The notes below the pieces were generated by a model. The model had not been told where the DNA came from. It searched no databases and saw only the letters and a list, made by a program, of their open reading frames with translations. A stretch of 11,849 bases of DNA, taken from contig JAEYUN010000023.1 in the NCBI GenBank assembly GCA_023432475.1, positions 1-11,849 of the forward strand, written 5' to 3'. How positions within the stretch are numbered: the stretch's first letter is position 1; every line of letters starts with the position of its first letter. This document shows, in pieces, positions 5,996 through 11,849 of this stretch. Source of the DNA: Candidatus Parcubacteria bacterium. Its GTDB lineage: Bacteria; Patescibacteriota; Saccharimonadia; Saccharimonadales; Saccharimonadaceae. The translations under genes were made by a program, and so were the position numbers.

Positions 5996-7252
5996 ATGCA
6001 AGAAACATCTCGTTATGCAGTCGGTCTAGATGTTGGTACATCGGCTGTTAAAGTCGTTGTCGGCCATCTGGAAGACCCGACGCAAGCACCGACCATTGTA
6101 GGCGTGGCTTCTGAACCAACCAACGGCATGCGCAAAGGCGTCGTCGTCAATCTTGTCAGTGTGGCTCAGTCGATTGACAAAGCTCTCGAGGCAGTCGAGC
6201 GGATGAGCGGTCACCGTATAGAAGGCGCCACAGTTAGTGTTAACGGTTCACACATCGTCGGCATTAGCTCGAAAGGTGTTATTGCCGTTGGTGCTAACGG
6301 ACATGAGATAAATAAAGAAGACGTCGACAGAGTCGAAGAGGCAGCCACAGTACTGCAGTTGCCAGCTAATCGCGAGATAGTTGATGTCACACCACGCAGC
6401 TATCAACTGGATGGTCAAGAAAATATTAAAGATCCACTGGGCATGACCGGCGTTCGCCTAGAGGTAGATGCGCACGTTATTACCGCACTAGCGCCTCACT
6501 TAAAGAACTTAGAAAAAGTTTGTGAGATGACCGAAACTCCGCCTAACAACATAATCTTGGCTGGTCTAGCCTCGGCGCGAGCCGTGTTGAGCGATCAGCA
6601 GATAGAAAATGGCGTATTACTAGTTGATATCGGGGGTTCGACAACTAACCTTGTGGTATTTGATGAAGGCGACCTCCAGCATATCGCCGTTTTGCCGGTT
6701 GGTGGTAGTAATATTACTAATGACCTGGCAATTGGCCTCAAGACCGACCTCGATATAGCCGAGAAAATCAAACTGGAGCATGCGGTGGCTCATTCTGACT
6801 TGCGTCGCGGCAAGAGCGATAAAGCCAGTGTGAAAATTGGCAAGGAAACTCATGAGTTTGATGTTGAGGATATCGACATGATCGTCGATGCCCGCCTGGA
6901 AGAGATATTCGAGCAGATAAATAGTGAGCTAACCTCGATAGGACGAGCCGCTAAATTGCCTGGCGGGGTAGTTTTGACAGGTGGCGGGGCAGAGCTAAAG
7001 GGAATAGCTGATTATGCCAAGCAAGCACTCAACTTAAGCGCCCGAGTTGGCCGGCCGGCTGGCTTTGGCGGCGTTGCCGAGCAAGTTGCGTCGCCGTCTT
7101 ACGCTACGGCTATAGGCCTCATGATGAGCGACCTTTTGAGCGACCAAGCTACGTCATCAAATAAAAAACAAGATAGCTCGTCGGGCGCTGACAAAGTTTT
7201 ACGTTCACTTACCCAAAAAATTACAGGGGTATTTGGTAAGTTTCGTTCATAA
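5996..7252 (+). CDS. ftsA: Cell division protein FtsA
   Basis: FtsA is the actin-like ATPase that tethers FtsZ filaments to the membrane. With the ATG at 5996 the protein has 418 residues and starts MQETSRYAVGLDVGTS, as FtsA proteins usually do. The frame is open back to an ATG at 5942, which would add 18 basic or hydrophobic residues, but that stretch holds the promoter. Visible motifs are phosphate 1 GLDVGTSAVK (10-19), the 1C subdomain (about 80-165), phosphate 2 DIGGSTTN (211-218) and the adenosine motif VVLTGGGAELKG (325-336). A variable polar linker (383-400) leads to a C-terminal amphipathic helix LTQKITGVFGKF (405-416), the membrane-targeting sequence. No Shine-Dalgarno sequence precedes the ATG at 5996. 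ftsZ follows after 102 bases and has its own promoter. Confidence 0.93.
   Translation: MQETSRYAVGLDVGTSAVKVVVGHLEDPTQAPTIVGVASEPTNGMRKGVVVNLVSVAQSIDKALEAVERMSGHRIEGATVSVNGSHIVGISSKGVIAVGANGHEINKEDVDRVEEAATVLQLPANREIVDVTPRSYQLDGQENIKDPLGMTGVRLEVDAHVITALAPHLKNLEKVCEMTETPPNNIILAGLASARAVLSDQQIENGVLLVDIGGSTTNLVVFDEGDLQHIAVLPVGGSNITNDLAIGLKTDLDIAEKIKLEHAVAHSDLRRGKSDKASVKIGKETHEFDVEDIDMIVDARLEEIFEQINSELTSIGRAAKLPGGVVLTGGGAELKGIADYAKQALNLSARVGRPAGFGGVAEQVASPSYATAIGLMMSDLLSDQATSSNKKQDSSSGADKVLRSLTQKITGVFGKFRS
7207..7241 (+). repeat. Imperfect hairpin at the 3' end of ftsA
   Basis: ACTTACCCAAA (7207-7217) pairs with TTTGGTAAGT (7232-7241), leaving one bulged C, over a 14-base loop. It lies in the last codons of ftsA and is followed by T-rich but interrupted sequence. 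It may stabilise the transcript end or attenuate transcription; chance in coding sequence is also possible. Confidence 0.3.
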
Positions 7253-7279
7253 AATTTGTTCAATTAAACAGTTTAGTTG

Positions 7280-7323
7280 TTACCGCATAAACTATTGGTG
7301 CGGTGAATAAATAGATGTATACT
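7280..7323 (+). promoter_or_regulatory. ftsZ promoter with an inverted repeat over the -35
   Basis: TTGGTG (7295-7300), a 17-base spacer and TATACT (7318-7323) are a plausible promoter, giving a leader of about 25 bases. An inverted repeat ACCGCA (7282-7287) / TGCGGT (7299-7304), extendable by a wobble and one more pair, overlaps the -35. It could be an operator or part of an ftsA terminator lacking a T-run. Translation uses GGAGGA at 7339-7344, 10 bases before the ATG. Confidence 0.5.
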
Positions 7324-7354
7324 AATTGTGAACAAACTGGAGGAATGATACGAT

Positions 7355-8599
7355 ATGCCCGAAATTAAACCTGACGATATTCAAACATTTGCCAATATCA
7401 AGGTTATTGGCGTAGGTGGTGCTGGCGGCAGTGCTGTCAACCGCATGAAAGAAGCCGGCCTGAGTGGTGTGCAGTTTATTGCTATCAATACCGACGCCCA
7501 AGCTCTTCATAACTCCAAAGCAGATATTAAGATACACATTGGTAAAGACGTCACCAGGGGTCTTGGCGCTGGGGCAGATCCCAAGGTTGGCCAAGCAGCT
7601 GCTGAAGAATCCCTCGACGAAATCAGGAAAGCCCTAGAAGGTGCCGACATGGCCTTCGTGACTATCGGGGCTGGTGGTGGCACCGGTTCTGGCGCCGGAC
7701 ATATAGTAGCGCAAGTAGCTAAAGAGCTAGGCGTATTAGTGGTTGGGGTAGCTACTAAACCCTTTAGCTTTGAAGGCGAAAAACGACGCAGTAACGCTGA
7801 CTGGGCTATCGCTCACCTCGGACGTCAAGTTGATACGCTTATCACCATTCCGAACGACCGTCTGCTTCAAACTATTGACCGACGCACACCGCTTCTGGAA
7901 ACGTTTAAAATTGCCGACGATGTATTGCGCCAAGGTGTCCAGGGTATTTCCGAGCTTATAACCGAACATGGCTTGATAAACCTCGACTTTGCCGATGTTA
8001 AAGCTATCATGAGTCGAGCCGGTAGCGCCCTTATGGGTATCGGTCGGGCGAGTGGTGATAACCGTGCCGTCCAGGCAGCCCAACAAGCTATTGAGTCGCC
8101 GCTTATCGAAGTGTCAATCGACGGTGCTAAAGGCGTACTATTCAATGTGACCGGTGGCTACGACATGAGTATGAGCGAGATTCAAGAAGCGGCTGAAATT
8201 ATCACCAGTGCTGTTGCGCCAGATGCCAATATCATCTTTGGCGCCACCTTGAAGCCAGAGATGGAAGACGAGATTATTATCACGGTTATTGCTACCGGGT
8301 TTGATAGCCAATACTTCCACGACCAAGTTGCTGCGTTCGGTGATGACGATGACCTACCTTCTGGGTCGAATGAAATGCGCGAAAGTCAGCCGCTTGACGA
8401 TCAAGCAGCCGTCGAGGCCGTACAATCTATCGATATGGATGTCGACCACGAAGAGCCTATGCCGGCCGCAGCGCATTTTTCAGCCGAAGACGACGGCTCT
8501 ACCAGTATTTGGCATAACGTTGACGAAGACGAGTCAGATACACCAGCTTTCCTGCGTCGTAAGAAAAAGAACAAAAAGACAGACAAAAGTGACAAATAG
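7355..8599 (+). CDS. ftsZ: Cell division protein FtsZ
   Basis: FtsZ is the tubulin-like GTPase that forms the division ring. The 414-residue protein has GVGGAGGSAVNRM (19-31), the tubulin signature GGGTGSGAG (107-115) and NTDAQAL (45-51). The synergy loop NLDFADVKAIM (209-219) contains the catalytic acidic residues Asp211 and Asp214. The core ends near residue 325. An acidic linker follows (about 329-394), then a conserved C-terminal peptide DTPAFLRRK (395-403), which binds FtsA and other partners. The last residues, KKNKKTDKSDK, form an unusually long basic tail. The start is set by GGAGGA (7339-7344) and by homology. It follows ftsA directly in the usual order and probably has its own promoter. 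The T-run just after the stop lacks a preceding hairpin, so termination there is unclear. Confidence 0.97.
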   Translation: MPEIKPDDIQTFANIKVIGVGGAGGSAVNRMKEAGLSGVQFIAINTDAQALHNSKADIKIHIGKDVTRGLGAGADPKVGQAAAEESLDEIRKALEGADMAFVTIGAGGGTGSGAGHIVAQVAKELGVLVVGVATKPFSFEGEKRRSNADWAIAHLGRQVDTLITIPNDRLLQTIDRRTPLLETFKIADDVLRQGVQGISELITEHGLINLDFADVKAIMSRAGSALMGIGRASGDNRAVQAAQQAIESPLIEVSIDGAKGVLFNVTGGYDMSMSEIQEAAEIITSAVAPDANIIFGATLKPEMEDEIIITVIATGFDSQYFHDQVAAFGDDDDLPSGSNEMRESQPLDDQAAVEAVQSIDMDVDHEEPMPAAAHFSAEDDGSTSIWHNVDEDESDTPAFLRRKKKNKKTDKSDK

Positions 8600-8700
8600 T
8601 TTTTTAGGCTAACTGGGCGGCGAAGGAAGCGTTTCTATATCCGTTAGCTAAAGCTTTACTAACAAGCAAAAGCGCTATATGTTGCATAAAATACACTTTA
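8600..8700. other. Gene-free stretch after ftsZ with related inverted and direct motifs
   Basis: TTTAGGCTAAC (8603-8613) and GTTAGCTAAA (8643-8652) are inverted copies apart from one extra G. GCTTTACTAAC (8653-8663) completes an imperfect palindrome with the middle copy, over 8643-8663. The T-run precedes rather than follows the first arm, so this is not a standard terminator. No protein-coding frame is convincing. The right end of the stretch holds the first candidate NrdR box. Confidence 0.4.
8672..8687 (+). promoter_or_regulatory. Candidate NrdR box 1
   Basis: GCGCTATATGTTGCAT fits the general NrdR-box pattern, roughly ACACWATATATWGTGT, at nearly every position if purine-purine and pyrimidine-pyrimidine changes are allowed. 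It lies upstream of the nrdR -35, and its centre is 32 bp from that of a second, weaker site. NrdR boxes usually occur as pairs about three helical turns apart. Confidence 0.55.
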
Positions 8701-8726
8701 CAGACACCACATGTGGGGGCTATAGT
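8697..8726 (+). promoter_or_regulatory. nrdR-nrdJ promoter
   Basis: TTTACA (8697-8702), an 18-base spacer and TATAGT (8721-8726) form the likely promoter. The predicted start near 8733 gives a leader of about 53 bases. The second candidate NrdR box fills the spacer. Confidence 0.55.
8704..8719 (+). promoter_or_regulatory. Candidate NrdR box 2, inside the promoter spacer
   Basis: ACACCACATGTGGGGG matches the expected box at about 10 of 16 positions and contains the perfect 10-bp palindrome CCACATGTGG (8707-8716). It lies between the -35 and -10 of the nrdR promoter, so bound protein would block RNA polymerase directly. Its centre is 32 bp from box 1. Confidence 0.45.
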
Positions 8727-8735
8727 AGTATTCAG

Positions 8736-8760
8736 CTACACGGGAGGTGTAGGGCCCCGT
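8736..8760 (+). other. Leader hairpins before nrdR, mutually exclusive
   Basis: CTACAC (8736-8741) pairs exactly with GTGTAG (8747-8752), presenting GGGAG in the loop. Alternatively ACGGG (8740-8744) pairs with CCCGT (8756-8760). The two stems share bases and cannot form together. The true Shine-Dalgarno sequence of nrdR, AGAGGAG (8768-8774), lies 11 bases before the ATG and outside both stems. Any switch function is speculative. Confidence 0.35.
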
Positions 8761-8785
8761 TGACAAGAGAGGAGAATAAGACCGC

Positions 8786-9250
8786 ATGAAATGCCCGAAA
8801 TGTAAGCATGAAGATTCGAAAGTCATCGAGTCACGCGAAGCTGGCGAAGGCGACTCGATTCGCCGCCGCCGCGAGTGCTTAGCCTGTGAGTATCGTTACA
8901 CTACTTATGAGAGAGTCGAACGACCCAACTTGGCTATTCGCAAAAAGAACGGTGAACGCGAGCTGTTTGATCGTCACAAGCTATCAGCAGCTATCTTGCG
9001 CTCGGTAGGTAAATTCTTGCGTTCGGACATTGAGATAGAGGAGATAGTTTCCAGTGTTGAAGACGAGCTATACGCTCAAGGCAGCAGTGAGGTTACGTCT
9101 ATGCAGATTGGGGATCTAGTTTTGGAAGAACTGGCCCGTCGCAACGAAGTTGCCTATGTACGTTTTGCTAGTGTGTATCGCAACTTTTCGTCACTCGCTG
9201 AATTTGAAAAAGCTATTTCCGAAGTCAAACAAGTCCGCTCCAACTCTTGA
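8786..9250 (+). CDS. nrdR: Transcriptional repressor NrdR
   Basis: NrdR represses ribonucleotide reductase genes when dATP is plentiful. The 154-residue protein has the N-terminal zinc ribbon with Cys3, Cys6, Cys31 and Cys34 (MKCPKCKHE, ECLACEYRYTTYE) and the DNA-contacting run SIRRRRE (24-30). An ATP-cone domain starts at PNLAIRKKNGERELFDRHKL (47-66) and extends to about 140. Length and motif order are canonical. It lies directly upstream of the class II reductase gene nrdJ with a 68-base gap, and its own promoter carries two candidate NrdR boxes. Autoregulation together with control of nrdJ is therefore the natural reading. The Shine-Dalgarno sequence AGAGGAG sits 11 bases from the ATG, somewhat long. 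Confidence 0.97.
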   Translation: MKCPKCKHEDSKVIESREAGEGDSIRRRRECLACEYRYTTYERVERPNLAIRKKNGERELFDRHKLSAAILRSVGKFLRSDIEIEEIVSSVEDELYAQGSSEVTSMQIGDLVLEELARRNEVAYVRFASVYRNFSSLAEFEKAISEVKQVRSNS

Positions 9251-9303
9251 GTTATCGGCGTCGAAGTTAAAACTAAAACTAACAACTTAAAAATATAAAA
9301 AAC

Positions 9304-9311
9304 AAGGAGGG
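9304..9311 (+). promoter_or_regulatory. Strong Shine-Dalgarno sequence fixing the nrdJ start
   Basis: AAGGAGGG at 9304-9311 lies 7 bases before the ATG at 9319 and is the best ribosome-binding site in the window. The rest of the 9251-9303 gap is A-rich. A TATAAA at 9294-9299 has no good -35, so a separate nrdJ promoter is not supported and co-transcription with nrdR is more likely. Confidence 0.75.
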
Positions 9312-9318
9312 TAGATTT

Positions 9319-11849
9319 ATGGCACAATCTGTGTCAGCGCTTGCTGTAACTCGTTATTTTACTGAACCAGGAGCTGATCCGTATGAACAGCTAAATTGGA
9401 CGACCACCGACTCGAAAATAACCAACCCGGGTACCGGTGAGGTGGTGTTCGAGCAAAACAACCTGGAATTTCCTGATTTTTGGAGCCAAAACGCTATTAA
9501 CATCGTAGCCCAGAAATATTTTCATGGTACGCCGGGCAACGATGACCGCGAAAGCAGTTTGAAAGACTTAGTCGGTCGCGTAGCCGACACTGTAACCAAA
9601 TACGGCTTTGATAATGGCTACTTCGCCGACGAAACCGAAGCCGATACTTTCAATGCCGAGCTTAAATATATACTGGCTACACAGCGCGCGTCTTTCAACA
9701 GCCCAGTTTGGTTTAACATCGGTACGCCCGATCGCAAGCAACAGGCGAGTGCTTGTTTCATCTTGAAAGTTGAAGACAACCTGCCAAGCATCCTCAACTG
9801 GTATCGCGAAGAGGGCATGATATTTAAGGGTGGTTCAGGCGCTGGCTTGAATGTCAGCAGTCTGCGTGGCAGTATGGAGCGCTTGAGCTCCAGTGGCGGT
9901 CGAGCTTCCGGTCCAGTCAGCTTCATGCGGGGGGCTGATGCTAGTGCCGGCACTATCGCCAGCGGCGGCAAGACTCGTCGGGCAGCCAAGATGGTTATTT
10001 TAAACGCCGATCATCCTGATATCGAAGAGTTTATTTGGTGCAAAGCCCGTGAGGAGCGCAAAGCGCGCGTCCTCGAAGAAGCTGGTTTCGACATGGGTTT
10101 GAATGGCAAAGACATGGTTAGCATCCAGTATCAGAACGCTAACAACTCAGTCCGCGTAACTGATGACTTCATGCGAGCGGTCGAAGCCGACAATGACTGG
10201 AACCTAGTAGGCGTCAAAGATAAAAAAGTCCATAAGACCCTAAAAGCCCGTCAGCTTTTCCGTCAAATTGCCGAAGCAGCCTGGGAGTCGGCCGACCCGG
10301 GTATGCAGTTTGACACCACAGTCAATGACTGGCACACCACGCCGAAAGCCGGACGGATTAACGGCTCTAACCCGTGTTCAGAGTACATGCATCTCGATAA
10401 CTCAGCCTGTAACCTGGCCAGTATTAATCTGCTCAAATTCCTGCGAGCCGATGGCAGCTACGATATTGAAGCCTACAAACACACTGTCGAGACGATTTTC
10501 CTTGCACAAGAAATCCTGGTTGGTTATTCCGAATATCCAACCGAAGCGATCGAGAAGAACGCTAAAGCTTACCGCGAGCTTGGCATTGGCTATGCGAACC
10601 TCGGCGCTACCCTGATGGCTAAAGGCTTGCCCTACGACAGTGACGAGGGACGAGCTCTGGCAGCTGTCCTGACGGCTATCATGACTGGTTACGCCTATGC
10701 CACCAGCGCCCGCATTGCCAAGCGTGTCGGAACTTTCGAAGGCTATGCTAAGGACAAAGAAGGTATGAACCGCGTACTGCGCAAACACCGCGACGCCGTT
10801 CGGGATATCGATGCCAGTTTAGTGCCGGAAGAGCTACTAGACGAAGCGGCAGCCGTCTGGGACGAAGCCGTTGAGCTCGGTCAGAAATTCGGTGTTCGCA
10901 ACTCACAGGCCAGCTTGCTAGCTCCGACCGGAACCATTGGATTCATGATGGACTGCGATACGACGGGTATCGAGCCGGACTTCTCGCTTACCAAATTTAA
11001 GACTTTGGTTGGTGGCGGCAGTATGATTATCGTTAACCAAACGATTCCGCGTGCGTTGAAGACTTTGGGCTACAGCCGAACTGAAACTGAAGAGATTGTC
11101 GCCTACATTCACGAACACGGTACGGTGGTTGACGCTCCGCACCTAAAACAGGACGATTACGATGTGTTTGCCTGTGCGGTGGGCGATAACGCTATCCATT
11201 ACATGGGCCACGTTAAGATGATGGGTGCCGTTCAGCCATTCCTGTCTGGCGCTATTTCAAAAACCGTTAACATGCCGGAAAGCGCTACCGTCGAAGATGT
11301 CGAACAGCTTCACCTCGACAGCTGGAAGCTTGGTCTTAAAGCAGTCGCTATCTACCGCGATGGCTCTAAAGTCGGTCAGCCGCTCAGTGACAAGAAAGCT
11401 AAAGACAAAGCTGACAATGAACCGAAAGTTATCGAGAAAATCGTTCGTTCTAACGAGCGCCGCGAGTTACCGAAGATCCGCAACAGCAAGACTATCGAGT
11501 TCAAGATATCCGACCTCAAAGGCTTTGTCACTGTGGGCGAATTTGAAGACGGCACCCCAGGGGAAATTTTCGTCACCGTCGCCAAAATGGGTTCGACGCT
11601 AGCTGGCCTGATGGATGCCTTTGGCCGCTCGGTCAGTTATGGCTTGCAATACGGCGTGCCGCTCAAGGCTTACGTCAAAGGTATGAGTAACACCAACTTC
11701 GCGCCTTTTGGCACAACTGACGACCCAGAGGTCAAGTCCGCTACCAGCATCGTTGACTACATCTTCCGCCGCCTGGCGCTAGAATACCTCTCAATCGATG
11801 ATCGTCTGGAACTTGGTCTGGCCAGTCTCGATGAGCTGGAGGCCGAACT
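9319..11849 (+). CDS. nrdJ: Class II (adenosylcobalamin-dependent) ribonucleoside reductase, 3' end missing
   Basis: The frame from the ATG at 9319 stays open for 843 codons to the window edge. The enzyme reduces ribonucleotides to deoxyribonucleotides with a thiyl radical generated from adenosylcobalamin, so it needs no oxygen or small subunit. Key features are FNSPVWFNIG (about 129-138) and Cys146 (SACF), the first of the redox cysteine pair. NPCSE (351-355) carries the radical Cys353 with Asn351 and Glu355, and Cys364 (ACNLASINL) is the redox partner. APTGTI (535-540) is the substrate phosphate loop. A segment with EERKARVLEEAGFD (about 242-255) followed by QNANNSVRV is typical of NrdJ, as is the C-terminal SIVDYIFRRLALEYL region (about 815-829). 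No N-terminal ATP-cone is visible. The expected C-terminal cysteine-rich tail is beyond the edge. It lies 68 bases after nrdR. Confidence 0.95.
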   Translation, partial: MAQSVSALAVTRYFTEPGADPYEQLNWTTTDSKITNPGTGEVVFEQNNLEFPDFWSQNAINIVAQKYFHGTPGNDDRESSLKDLVGRVADTVTKYGFDNGYFADETEADTFNAELKYILATQRASFNSPVWFNIGTPDRKQQASACFILKVEDNLPSILNWYREEGMIFKGGSGAGLNVSSLRGSMERLSSSGGRASGPVSFMRGADASAGTIASGGKTRRAAKMVILNADHPDIEEFIWCKAREERKARVLEEAGFDMGLNGKDMVSIQYQNANNSVRVTDDFMRAVEADNDWNLVGVKDKKVHKTLKARQLFRQIAEAAWESADPGMQFDTTVNDWHTTPKAGRINGSNPCSEYMHLDNSACNLASINLLKFLRADGSYDIEAYKHTVETIFLAQEILVGYSEYPTEAIEKNAKAYRELGIGYANLGATLMAKGLPYDSDEGRALAAVLTAIMTGYAYATSARIAKRVGTFEGYAKDKEGMNRVLRKHRDAVRDIDASLVPEELLDEAAAVWDEAVELGQKFGVRNSQASLLAPTGTIGFMMDCDTTGIEPDFSLTKFKTLVGGGSMIIVNQTIPRALKTLGYSRTETEEIVAYIHEHGTVVDAPHLKQDDYDVFACAVGDNAIHYMGHVKMMGAVQPFLSGAISKTVNMPESATVEDVEQLHLDSWKLGLKAVAIYRDGSKVGQPLSDKKAKDKADNEPKVIEKIVRSNERRELPKIRNSKTIEFKISDLKGFVTVGEFEDGTPGEIFVTVAKMGSTLAGLMDAFGRSVSYGLQYGVPLKAYVKGMSNTNFAPFGTTDDPEVKSATSIVDYIFRRLALEYLSIDDRLELGLASLDELEAE

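Noticed and set aside
7345..7368. Seven-codon ATG frame just before ftsZ, after GGAGGA
   Set aside because: The Shine-Dalgarno sequence is directly adjacent to the ATG, too close for initiation. The ftsZ ATG 10 bases on fits homology.
7736..8086. 116-codon minus-strand open frame within ftsZ
   Set aside because: Antisense to the conserved FtsZ core; no independent support.
8600..8785. Cobalamin riboswitch controlling the B12-dependent reductase
   Set aside because: The gap is short for that class and I see no B12-box-like conserved core. The NrdR-type sites explain the region better.
8760..8789. Nine-codon TTG-initiated reading frame ending in an ATGA overlap with nrdR
   Set aside because: Too short to support, unusual start codon, and its codons are mainly the nrdR Shine-Dalgarno region. 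Coupling is possible but not demonstrable.
9251..9318. Separate promoter for nrdJ at TATAAA 9294-9299
   Set aside because: No acceptable -35 at 16-18 bases, and the sequence is simply A-rich. Co-transcription with nrdR is simpler.
9618..9989. 123-codon minus-strand open frame within nrdJ
   Set aside because: It is antisense to the strongly conserved NrdJ catalytic region, its composition mirrors the codon pattern of the real gene, and no family is recognisable.

Overview
The window looks like part of the chromosome of a Patescibacteria/CPR bacterium, most likely Saccharibacteria (TM7)-like. The evidence is compact genes with very short intergenic gaps, base composition near 50% G+C by eye, lean versions of core enzymes, a small winged-helix gene fused by an ATGA overlap to recJ, and a B12-dependent ribonucleotide reductase next to ftsA-ftsZ-nrdR. 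TGA is used as a normal stop (wHTH gene, nrdR), which argues against the UGA-recoding Gracilibacteria and Absconditabacteria. The lineage is an inference from gene content and style; no 16S or other marker was compared.

Layout. 1-285 (minus): 5' part of priA, running off the left edge. 286-326: a very tight divergent promoter region. 327-980: a phosphoribosyltransferase-family protein with a degenerate PRPP loop. 1072-3014: winged-helix regulator plus recJ, preceded by a promoter whose -35 lies in a perfect inverted repeat. 3061-3807: a stand-alone Fic-domain protein with its own promoter and a short terminator, AT-richer near its start than its neighbours. 3859-4542: rpsU and yqeY. 4568-5886: a short adenylate kinase-type enzyme and methionine aminopeptidase, overlapping by one base. 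5996-8599: ftsA and ftsZ. 8600-8785: a dense regulatory stretch with two candidate NrdR boxes. 8786-9250: nrdR. 9319-11849: nrdJ (class II ribonucleotide reductase), running off the right edge. No gap without a gene exceeds 186 bases. I see no tRNA, rRNA, CRISPR array or insertion sequence.

How the genes fit together. The window is mostly housekeeping: replication restart (PriA), recombination and repair (RecJ), translation (bS21, YqeY, MetAP), nucleotide supply (Adk-like kinase, NrdJ) and division (FtsA, FtsZ). NrdR probably represses the nrdR-nrdJ unit in response to dATP. The accessory element is the Fic gene. The most distinctive non-coding pattern is that promoter-proximal genes (priA, the phosphoribosyltransferase gene, rpsU, adk, ftsA) have a -10 hexamer ending only 6-9 bases before the ATG and no Shine-Dalgarno sequence, implying leaderless or nearly leaderless mRNAs. 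Most other genes (yqeY, map, ftsZ, nrdR, nrdJ, and weakly wHTH) carry Shine-Dalgarno sequences.
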